From assembly GCA_029239545.1 (NCBI GenBank), contig JARBUQ010000123.1, positions 1-9,596 on the forward strand: a stretch of 9,596 nt of DNA, written 5' to 3'. The stretch is from Paenibacillus sp. (lineage in GTDB: Bacteria > Bacillota > Bacilli > Paenibacillales > NBRC-103111). Position numbers and translations under genes: made by a program. This document shows positions 1-5,131 of the stretch, in pieces. Positions within the stretch are counted from its first letter, which is position 1, and every line of letters begins with the position of its first letter. The notes under the pieces are model-generated. The model saw only the letters and a list, made by a program, of their open reading frames with translations. It was not told the DNA's origin and did no database searches.

Positions 1-4
1 ACCA

Positions 5-37
5 AAGAAGCCAATCTCCCAAGGAGACTGGCTTCTT
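5..37 (-). terminator. Intrinsic terminator hairpin downstream of sodA
   Basis: A 15-base stem (5-19 against 23-37) with a 3-base loop lies 17 bases past the sodA stop. Read on the minus strand, every position pairs, one of them as a G-U wobble; on the plus strand that position is an A-C mismatch, so the hairpin fits minus-strand transcription better. The stem ends in GGCTTCTT followed by TGGT, so the U-run is short and interrupted. It is probably the sodA terminator, and could also act on an incoming plus-strand transcript. Confidence 0.75.
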
Positions 38-53
38 CTTCAAATTGCAAGTA

Positions 54-662
54 TTACTTAGCTGCTTCGTAACGCTTGCCCACTTCGTCCCAGTTTACTA
101 CGTTCCAGAAAGCGGCGATGTAGTCAGGGCGTTTGTTCTGATATTTCAGGTAGTAAGCATGCTCCCACACGTCAAGACCGAGCAGTGGAGTGCTGCCTTC
201 CATTACCGGGCTGTCTTGGTTAGGTGTGCTGCTAACGGACAATTTGCCGTCTTTGATGCTTAACCAAGCCCAACCGCTGCCGAAACGAGTTGCGCCAGCT
301 TTGGCGAAATCTTCTTTGAACTTGTCGAAGCCGCCAAGCTCGCTGTTGATTGCATCAGCCAATGCTCCGGATGGTTGTCCGCCGCCGTTAGGTCCGATAA
401 CTTCCCAGAACAAGCTGTGGTTAGCATGTCCGCCGCCGTTGTTGCGAACAGCTGCGCGAATGTTCTCAGGTACGCTGTTCAGATCAGCGATCAAGTCATT
501 GATGCTCTTGGCTTGAAGGTCTGGATGAGCTTCAAGAGCTGCATTCAAGTTAGTCACGTAAGCATTGTGATGGCGATCGTGGTGGATAATCATAGTTTGT
601 TCGTCGATATGAGGCTCCAGTGCGTTGTTCGCGTATGGGAGCGCTGGTAATTGATGTGCCAT
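54..662 (-). CDS. sodA: Manganese superoxide dismutase SodA
   Basis: Cytoplasmic enzyme that dismutates superoxide to H2O2 and O2. The 202-aa length is normal for the Fe/Mn-SOD family. The four metal ligands are visible: His27 (in MIIHHDRHH), His82 (in GGGHANHSLFW), and Asp164 and His168 (in DVWEHAYY). Gly76-Gly77 before the second ligand and a Gln at 149 (PNQDSP) favour manganese over iron. The ATG start at 662 is supported by a full AGGAGGT ribosome binding site (671-677) eight bases upstream. The gene has its own promoter in the 121-base gap after the kdpD-like gene and a terminator hairpin downstream, so it is probably mainly monocistronic. Some readthrough from the upstream kdpD-like gene is possible because no terminator is seen between them. 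Nothing links it functionally to the potassium genes. Confidence 0.97.
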   Translation of the reverse strand: MAHQLPALPYANNALEPHIDEQTMIIHHDRHHNAYVTNLNAALEAHPDLQAKSINDLIADLNSVPENIRAAVRNNGGGHANHSLFWEVIGPNGGGQPSGALADAINSELGGFDKFKEDFAKAGATRFGSGWAWLSIKDGKLSVSSTPNQDSPVMEGSTPLLGLDVWEHAYYLKYQNKRPDYIAAFWNVVNWDEVGKRYEAAK

Positions 663-701
663 TGGTAATTACCTCCTAATAGATATGTAGAATACTTATT
701 T

Positions 702-730
702 ATTATCCCCTATTCGGGGGCATAAATCAA
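702..730 (-). promoter_or_regulatory. Predicted sigma-A promoter of sodA
   Basis: On the minus strand, a TTGATT -35 element (725-730) is separated by 17 bases from a GATAAT -10 element (702-707), about 25 bases upstream of the sodA ribosome binding site. Each hexamer is close to consensus. The spacer carries a short GC inverted repeat, CCCC at 707-710 against GGGG at 716-719, which may be an operator or may be chance. Assigned by eye from hexamer match and spacing only. Confidence 0.55.
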
Positions 731-783
731 CATCTGCAACACTTATGTTTCGAAAGTCTGCTTTTAATCATTATCCGACAACC

Positions 784-3120
784 TTATCTGACATGCGGAT
801 TAGAGTTAGCTACAACAAGCATATCGATATGTCTTGTTCGTCGCAGCAGCTGATGTACTACGGACGATCGTCTCAGTGTCCACCACTTCACCTGGAGAGG
901 TTGACCTACAATTAATTGGGTTGCCTGGATCTCAGTGGTTTGTTGAACGATGACCTCGACAATCTCCTGACGATTCTTCGCTTGCAGCTTCATGAATATG
1001 CCACCTAACCGTTCGGTCAAGTCGCGAATACCGGACAGCTTCTTCTCCTGCTCGGCTGACCGGGACCGCCCGTCATCGGTATAGGAAACATACCACGTTG
1101 CTTTCAAACGATACGCAATGCGAAAGCCTCGCCGTACCAGCTTCTCAGCACACAAGTTCAAGTCAACGCATACGAAGATGACTTCCTTTCTTCGCCATGG
1201 ACCGCGCAGAGCATTTTTGCGCTGCCAAGCTTCAAGCCGTTCATCGACATCATCGGCAATTTCGCGAAGAGCAAGCTCTCTTAAGGCGATCAGGTTGCCT
1301 ATTTTGAAGAAAGCTCCAAGGGCTTGGTTAACTTTATCCGGCGCATATATGCGGCCTTCCCGCATACGCTGCTGCAGGGACTGGGGAGTAACATCAATCA
1401 GCTCCACCTCGTCGGCCATTCGCAGCATATAATCCGGTACGGTTTCCCTTACCCGGACTCCGGTCAATTGCTCGACGGCATCATTCAGGCTTTCCAGATG
1501 CTGTACGTTCACTGTGGCGATTACGGAGATACCGGCTTCCAGAATACGGATTACGTCTTCGAATCGTTTCTTAGTATGGCTTCCAGGTATATTTGTATGC
1601 GCCAGCTCATCAATTAACACGACCTCAGGATTTCGCTTAATAATAGAATCTGCATTCATTTCTTCCAGCTGCACGCCCTGGTAGCTGATTTGGGCACGTT
1701 CGATCTGCGTCAGCATTCCGACCTGGGCAGCTGTATCCGCTCGGCCGTGAGTTTCGAGCAAGCCGATTACTACGTCAATCCCTTTACTCAGCAAAGAATT
1801 CCCTTCCCGCAGCATGGCATACGTTTTGCCTACTCCTGGAGCAGCGCCGATTAGTATTTTGAAACGGCCTCTCGTAATTTCATCTATTCGCTGCTCCACC
1901 TCAACTGTAGACAATCGACGGAATAATCCGCTTTCCTTCGGGGGTGCCGCTTTAGCAGGCAGGATGCGCTCGCCTTCTCTCAAGGCGCTGTCCGCAACCA
2001 GAAACAGATCGATATTATGGGTTTTTCGCAAAATGCGATTCGTAATCGAGCCCTGCCACCATTCCTGCCAGCGCGACTGTCTTGAATGGCCCAGGACGAT
2101 CCTGGTCACGTGATGATCCAAAGCATACCGCACTAATACGGTTGGCAACAGCCGCCTTGCTGGAAGAGAGAGCTCTTCGAAACGTGCCTGGACTTTGTCG
2201 GACAGCTTCAGGATCGAGCGCTTAAGGGCCGCTTTTTCACTGGACAATTCCCGGTTCGGACTTGCAAAAGTCACTACGAGCAGCTCTGCATTCAATCTCC
2301 GGGCGATTTGTTGTCCGCGACGAATATACAGAGAGCTGTTCCAATGATATTGAACGGATACGAGTATCCGTTCCGTAGCTCCGGATGGACCTATTAGTCC
2401 AAGCTCCTCCCGGTATTTCTCAAGCGAGCCGTTCACATCCTCTGCGACAAGACGCAGTGCCAGCTCCCTTAACACACCGAGGTTGCCTCTTTGGAACAGG
2501 CCGGCATTCCGACTGCTCGATACGTTGCCCTCCTCCATGCGCTTCAGCAGTGTTTCGGGAGAGACATCGATCAGACGAACCTCATCGGCCAGCTCTAACG
2601 TGTCGACAGGGACGGTGCACTCTGCCTCTACGCCAGTCCATTCGCGGGCCAGCAAGTGAACGCCCTCCAGCTCATATACATTAATAGTTGTAATTACGCT
2701 AATACCATGGCCAAGCAGGAAGCGTATATCCTCCAATCGAGTAGGGAACTGCGCATGCTCGCGGTTGCGGTGAGCCAGACTGTCCACTAGAACAGCCTCA
2801 GGATTACGCGCCACAAGCTCGTCGAGATTGAGATCCTTCCGTTCTATAGAGCCATCCATCCAATGAATGCTAGGCACTCTTTCCAAGTCAGCCAATTGTT
2901 CAACCGTTTCTGGACGCCTCGAAGTGGACACCGCACAAATAACCACGTCGATGCCCTCGCGTTTCAATTGCTGCCCTTCCCGGAGCATATGATACGTTTT
3001 GCCTGATCCGCTGACTGCACCAATAATGATCTTCAGTCGTCCTTGATGCAGCTTGGAGATCGAATGGAGTATCTCTTCCGGAGTTTTCCGTTTGAAGGAA
3101 TCCATAGCTTTCTTGTTCAC
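784..3120 (-). CDS. Kinase-less KdpD-like protein with duplicated KdpD N-terminal and USP domains
   Basis: This 778-aa protein is two copies of the cytoplasmic N-terminal half of the K+ sensor KdpD. Copy 1 has a KdpD P-loop domain (about 27-236; Walker A GAVSGSGKT at 34-42, DSLAHRN at 113-119) and a USP-type domain (about 250-380). After a short linker, copy 2 has a P-loop domain (about 412-625; Walker A GAAPGVGKT at 425-433, ETHGR at 456-460, DELAHTN at 504-510) and a second USP domain (about 645-770). Copy 2 keeps the canonical KdpD motifs. Copy 1 has lost ETHGR and the Glu of DELAHTN. No DUF4118 membrane segments, HisKA domain or HATPase domain follow, so it cannot be a conventional sensor kinase. 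In E. coli KdpD this region modulates KdpE-dependent kdp expression, and kinase-less short KdpDs are known in cyanobacteria. Its position divergent to kdpFABC suggests a role in K+ regulation, but its partner is unknown. The start is uncertain: GTG at 3120 sits close behind AGGAA, and ATG at 3105 is an alternative. It follows the 178-codon ORF by 50 bases. Confidence 0.88.
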   Translation of the reverse strand: MNKKAMDSFKRKTPEEILHSISKLHQGRLKIIIGAVSGSGKTYHMLREGQQLKREGIDVVICAVSTSRRPETVEQLADLERVPSIHWMDGSIERKDLNLDELVARNPEAVLVDSLAHRNREHAQFPTRLEDIRFLLGHGISVITTINVYELEGVHLLAREWTGVEAECTVPVDTLELADEVRLIDVSPETLLKRMEEGNVSSSRNAGLFQRGNLGVLRELALRLVAEDVNGSLEKYREELGLIGPSGATERILVSVQYHWNSSLYIRRGQQIARRLNAELLVVTFASPNRELSSEKAALKRSILKLSDKVQARFEELSLPARRLLPTVLVRYALDHHVTRIVLGHSRQSRWQEWWQGSITNRILRKTHNIDLFLVADSALREGERILPAKAAPPKESGLFRRLSTVEVEQRIDEITRGRFKILIGAAPGVGKTYAMLREGNSLLSKGIDVVIGLLETHGRADTAAQVGMLTQIERAQISYQGVQLEEMNADSIIKRNPEVVLIDELAHTNIPGSHTKKRFEDVIRILEAGISVIATVNVQHLESLNDAVEQLTGVRVRETVPDYMLRMADEVELIDVTPQSLQQRMREGRIYAPDKVNQALGAFFKIGNLIALRELALREIADDVDERLEAWQRKNALRGPWRRKEVIFVCVDLNLCAEKLVRRGFRIAYRLKATWYVSYTDDGRSRSAEQEKKLSGIRDLTERLGGIFMKLQAKNRQEIVEVIVQQTTEIQATQLIVGQPLQVKWWTLRRSSVVHQLLRRTRHIDMLVVANSNPHVR

Positions 3121-3129
3121 TTCCTATTA

Positions 3130-3149
3130 TTCGCACCGTGCGGTGCGAA
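3130..3149. repeat. GC-rich inverted repeat just upstream of the kdpD-like start
   Basis: Perfect 8-base arms TTCGCACC (3130-3137) and GGTGCGAA (3142-3149) flank the 4-base centre GTGC. The repeat ends ten bases before the GTG start of the kdpD-like gene, in the 50-base gap after the 178-codon ORF. As RNA it would form a stable stem next to the ribosome binding site; as DNA it could be an operator. It lacks a U-run on the transcribed strand, so it is not an intrinsic terminator. Confidence 0.6.
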
Positions 3150-3170
3150 AAGAGATATCCATATTGTATC

Positions 3171-3707
3171 CTACCACAAGGAATAATAGGACTTGGATTG
3201 TTCGAGTAAATAAGCTCGGGACAGAGGGGAGTGATCGGTTTCGTAAATGGTGCTGTACTCCTGATTCTGAAGCTGCCAGGCCAGATGGAACAAAGCCGAT
3301 TGGGCAAGCTGGCATCGATCAAAGCCCCAAAATGACTCCTTGTCTCGAATGAGCTGAAGGCATTCCGACAAACACAAACCGCGCAAATCTGCAAAAACTC
3401 CGCCCCATCTGACAAGATCAATCGGCCTGGGACTGTCTGGAAGCACATATTCTCCCCAGCCGTGTACACTTCCACAGGTTACCTTCAACATACAGCTATT
3501 ATTGTCAAATAAAAAGAGTTCTAATGATCCTATTCTGCGGATTGAAGAGGTTTGGTGAATGAACCGACTATTCAGGACCGGATCCAGATAAGGATCTGCT
3601 GCTGCTTCTCCCAACATAAATAAGTCACGCTCCTCTTCTAAATTAAATTGAATCTTACTCTGGTAATAATGGAAAGTAAAACCGGAATGAAGGCGATGCT
3701 GACCCAA
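3171..3707 (-). CDS. Hypothetical protein upstream of the kdpD-like gene
   Basis: I do not recognise this 178-aa ORF with confidence. It looks like real soluble protein, with mixed alpha/beta character, no signal peptide and no clear membrane segment. A segment around GSVHGWGEYVLPDS followed by a helix-rich stretch (QLAQSALFHLAWQLQNQ) loosely recalls the N-terminal capping domain of enolase-superfamily enzymes, but the catalytic barrel is absent, so this is only a suggestion. It runs in the same direction as the kdpD-like gene and ends 50 bases before it, so the two may be co-transcribed. The start is uncertain. The open frame allows TTG at 3707 with a weak AGGA three bases upstream. An internal ATG at residue 31, with GAGGAG 12 bases upstream, is also possible and would give about 148 aa. 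Confidence 0.5.
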   Translation of the reverse strand: MGQHRLHSGFTFHYYQSKIQFNLEEERDLFMLGEAAADPYLDPVLNSRFIHQTSSIRRIGSLELFLFDNNSCMLKVTCGSVHGWGEYVLPDSPRPIDLVRWGGVFADLRGLCLSECLQLIRDKESFWGFDRCQLAQSALFHLAWQLQNQEYSTIYETDHSPLSRAYLLEQSKSYYSLW

Positions 3708-3906
3708 TTTTCCTGAATTTGACGGGTGGAAGCGGATTCAATTCATATTGTCTTTTATTATGGAGGCATTAGCTGGTGATAGCTAAGTATTTTGCAATAA
3801 GCTAGAAATCGGTAGAAATAGAGGGTGATGTAGAGTATTACGGAGATCTGTTGGGATTTGATCGGAATATAAGTCTGGAACGGTGAATTTCAAAAGTCGA
3901 CTGATC
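3708..3906. other. Divergent intergenic DNA with no recognised gene
   Basis: This stretch separates the start of the minus-strand 178-codon ORF from the plus-strand kdp leader promoter. Short open frames here have no ribosome binding sites and no recognisable protein character. It should contain the promoter of the minus-strand ORF, but I cannot pick a convincing -35/-10 pair. No KdpE-type operator was recognised. Confidence 0.5.
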
Positions 3907-3935
3907 TTTACAGTAGAACGCGTCAAGCGTATGAT
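3907..3935 (+). promoter_or_regulatory. Predicted sigma-A promoter of the kdp leader
   Basis: A TTTACA -35 element (3907-3912) lies exactly 17 bases before a TATGAT -10 element (3930-3935). Each hexamer differs from consensus at one position. Transcription would begin near 3942, about 25 bases before the first c-di-AMP aptamer, which is the right place for a leader that must carry both riboswitches. Assigned by eye; no other pair upstream of the aptamer is as good. Confidence 0.6.
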
Positions 3936-3967
3936 ACGTCTCATGATTCCATACACAGTTTGATTGT

Positions 3968-4150
3968 GAATCGCTGAATTTCCTGCAGAATCAGGGAAAA
4001 CGGGGGAACCAATACTGCGTGCATGTACGGTGTGAGAGCCGTCCTTGCATCGCATGGGGTGAATCTCATACAACAGGAAGCCATGGAAGCCTGTTGCATG
4101 AGTAGGGCGACTCTCACCGCCCGAATCCGACAGCTAACCTCGTAAGCGTC
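3968..4150 (+). promoter_or_regulatory. c-di-AMP (ydaO/yuaA) riboswitch, unit 1
   Basis: The conserved blocks of the ydaO aptamer appear in order. They are CGCTGAAT at the 5' end, CGGGGGAACCAA (4001-4012), GGGGTGAATC (4056-4065), GTAGGGCGACTCTCAC (4102-4117), and the 3' block CCCGAATCCGACAGCTAACC leading into CGTAAGCG (to 4148). A short P1 can close between CGCT (3972-3975) and AGCG (4145-4148). In this family, c-di-AMP binding stabilises the aptamer and turns expression off, and the targets are often K+ transporters and cell-wall genes. The aptamer 3' strand CGTAAGC (4141-4147) is complementary to GCTTATG (4198-4204) in the following terminator, which gives a plausible antiterminator for the ligand-free state. 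Confidence 0.93.
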
Positions 4151-4190
4151 AGTAGGGAGGATGATGAAGCTTGTGATCGGCTAATTGCGA

Positions 4191-4218
4191 CCACAGGGCT
4201 TATGCCTCTGTGGGTTTT
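4191..4218 (+). terminator. Intrinsic terminator of riboswitch unit 1
   Basis: CCACAGGGC (4191-4199) pairs with GCCTCTGTGG (4204-4213), with one bulged U and a UUAU loop, and is followed by GTTTTGTT. It sits about 40 bases after the first aptamer. Its loop and inner arm (GCTTATG) can instead pair with the aptamer 3' strand CGTAAGC, as expected of a switchable expression platform. The stem is moderate and its U-run short, so it is weaker than the second terminator. Confidence 0.8.
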
Positions 4219-4277
4219 GTTATGTGCTTTTCTGAAATCATTTTGCAAGATGCGCTTTTTAATGGAACGATCTGAAT

Positions 4278-4445
4278 GAATCGCTGAGTCCTTGAATGGA
4301 AAAGGAACGGGGGAACCAACGGAGTGAGGAACAAGGCTCCATGGGGTGAATCTTGAGGTAGTCGAGTTGCAGAGCATTGGGCTTGCTTCATCTCAAGTAG
4401 GGCGACTCTCACGCCCGAATCCGACAGCTAACCTCGTAAGCGTTA
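4278..4445 (+). promoter_or_regulatory. c-di-AMP (ydaO/yuaA) riboswitch, unit 2
   Basis: This is a second full ydaO-class aptamer in the same orientation. It has CGCTGAGTCC at its 5' end, CGGGGGAACCAA (4308-4319), GGGGTGAATC (4343-4352), AGTAGGGCGACTCTCAC (4396-4412), and a 3' block identical to unit 1 over 32 bases (4412-4443 versus 4118-4149). The variable stem-loops between the blocks differ clearly from unit 1, so this is a diverged functional copy and not a recent duplication or assembly artefact. It has one base fewer than unit 1 between the ACTCTCAC and GCCCGAATCC blocks. It precedes the strong terminator at 4505-4548 and the kdp operon. I could not identify its antiterminator by eye. 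A weak TTGCAA-N17-AACGAT pair (4243-4271) just upstream might provide a separate start but is poor. Confidence 0.92.
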
Positions 4446-4504
4446 CTTGAGAGAGGCAACGATTGTCGTGGTGATGGACACGGTTTATTAAGCTGTGTAT
4501 GCCT

Positions 4505-4548
4505 GAAGCCGCGGGAAGAGTTCACCTCTTCCCGCAGGCTTCTTTTTT
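4505..4548 (+). terminator. Strong intrinsic terminator of riboswitch unit 2
   Basis: GAAGCC plus GCGGGAAGAG (4505-4520) pairs with CTCTTCCCGC and GGCTTC (4526-4542), a stem of 16 pairs with one bulged A and a 5-base loop. Six U residues follow (4543-4548). It stands about 60 bases after the second aptamer and 49 bases before the first kdp-operon ORF. All transcription from the leader promoter must pass it, so antitermination is required for operon expression. Confidence 0.93.
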
Positions 4549-4596
4549 GTTGCCTTCTCTTCATTAATGACACAAATTTGAAGGGAAGAATGGAGA

Positions 4597-5004
4597 ATGG
4601 AACCATTGAAGGAACGAATACTGGTATCCGCGCCGAATCGCACAGGAGAACTATTTATTCGTGAGTTAATCCGCAACAATGTCGCTTTTGCAGCGCTGGT
4701 TAATAATAGGGCGGAAATGGATAAATTGAAGCAGATTGGGGTAAAAGAATGGGTAATGCTGGACACGATTGACCAGACGACCTGGATTCTTCCTGATTTT
4801 CCCGTCGGCAAAGTGTTTCTATTCGAAACGAGTCAAACCTTATGCTGCAGGTATATCCAAATATGTCGGACATGGACCGTTAAACCCATTTATGTTATTA
4901 CTCACACGAACCATCCGAGGCTCATTTACAAAGGCTTGGGAGCGGCTTATGTAATACACACTTACAGCAGTGAGGTTTCTTTTCTAGCAGAGTTGGGAGG
5001 TTGA
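4597..5004 (+). CDS. Small TrkA-N/RCK_N-like Rossmann protein, first gene of the kdp operon
   Basis: This 135-aa soluble protein has the layout of a TrkA-N (RCK_N) nucleotide-binding domain, the regulatory fold of Ktr/Trk K+ channels. It has a first strand ERILVSAP (6-13), a helix TGELFIRELIRNN, a second strand FAALVNN, and a KLKQIGVKEWVMLDT segment typical of the region before the conserved Asp. The C-terminal part, PRLIYKGLGAAYVIH, resembles the family's Gly-Ala motif. The GxGxxG dinucleotide loop is degenerate, with APNRTG at 12-17 retaining only the last Gly, and an Asn replaces the acidic residue expected after strand 2. NAD(H) or ATP binding is therefore doubtful. There is no C-terminal RCK_C domain and no channel partner here. 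The ATG has AAGGGAA nine bases upstream, and the stop is eight bases before kdpF, so it should be co-translated with the Kdp pump. A regulatory role in K+ uptake is inferred from fold and position. Confidence 0.75.
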   Translation: MEPLKERILVSAPNRTGELFIRELIRNNVAFAALVNNRAEMDKLKQIGVKEWVMLDTIDQTTWILPDFPVGKVFLFETSQTLCCRYIQICRTWTVKPIYVITHTNHPRLIYKGLGAAYVIHTYSSEVSFLAELGG

Positions 5005-5012
5005 CGAGCAGG

Positions 5013-5090
5013 ATGTTCATTATATATGGGTTCACTATTCTGGTCTTTATTTACTTAGCTTACGCTCTAATTAATCCGGAGAAATTCTAA
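5013..5090 (+). CDS. kdpF: KdpF, small subunit of the K+-transporting ATPase
   Basis: A 25-residue hydrophobic peptide, MFIIYGFTILVFIYLAYALI followed by NPEKF. It is a single membrane helix ending in the NPEKF-type tail characteristic of KdpF, which stabilises the KdpFABC complex and contacts KdpA. Its size and its position immediately before kdpA match the family. The ATG lies eight bases after the preceding stop. GGAGG at 4996-5000, inside the end of the upstream gene, is a somewhat distant ribosome binding site (12-base spacing), suggesting translational coupling. Confidence 0.92.
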   Translation: MFIIYGFTILVFIYLAYALINPEKF

Positions 5091-5131
5091 GGAATCGCTG
5101 TGTACGATAAATGGGAGGAGTTGAAGCTGTA

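Noticed and set aside
784..3120. The KdpD-like gene as a frameshifted or truncated remnant of a full-length kdpD
   Set aside because: The frame is open over 778 codons with two well-formed domain pairs ending cleanly. The downstream 121 bases lead into sodA with no trace of membrane or kinase segments.
2900..3475. 191-codon minus-strand open frame overlapping the kdpD-like start and the 178-codon ORF
   Set aside because: It is in a different frame across the well-conserved P-loop region of the KdpD-like protein and has no recognisable protein features, so it is a shadow frame.
4243..4271. A second promoter between the two riboswitches (TTGCAA-N17-AACGAT)
   Set aside because: The -10 element is poor and the stretch immediately follows a terminator. 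It is worth remembering in transcript mapping but not strong enough to annotate.
4118..4443. A 32-base exact direct repeat (4118-4149 and 4412-4443) as a possible mobile-element or attachment-site duplication
   Set aside because: The repeat is the conserved 3' block of the ydaO aptamer in each riboswitch unit. There is no integrase, transposase or target-site structure.
3783..4606. Several 65-96 codon open frames on the minus strand across the leader region
   Set aside because: They run antisense through the two riboswitches and terminators, and their amino-acid composition looks random. The conserved RNA blocks explain the sequence.
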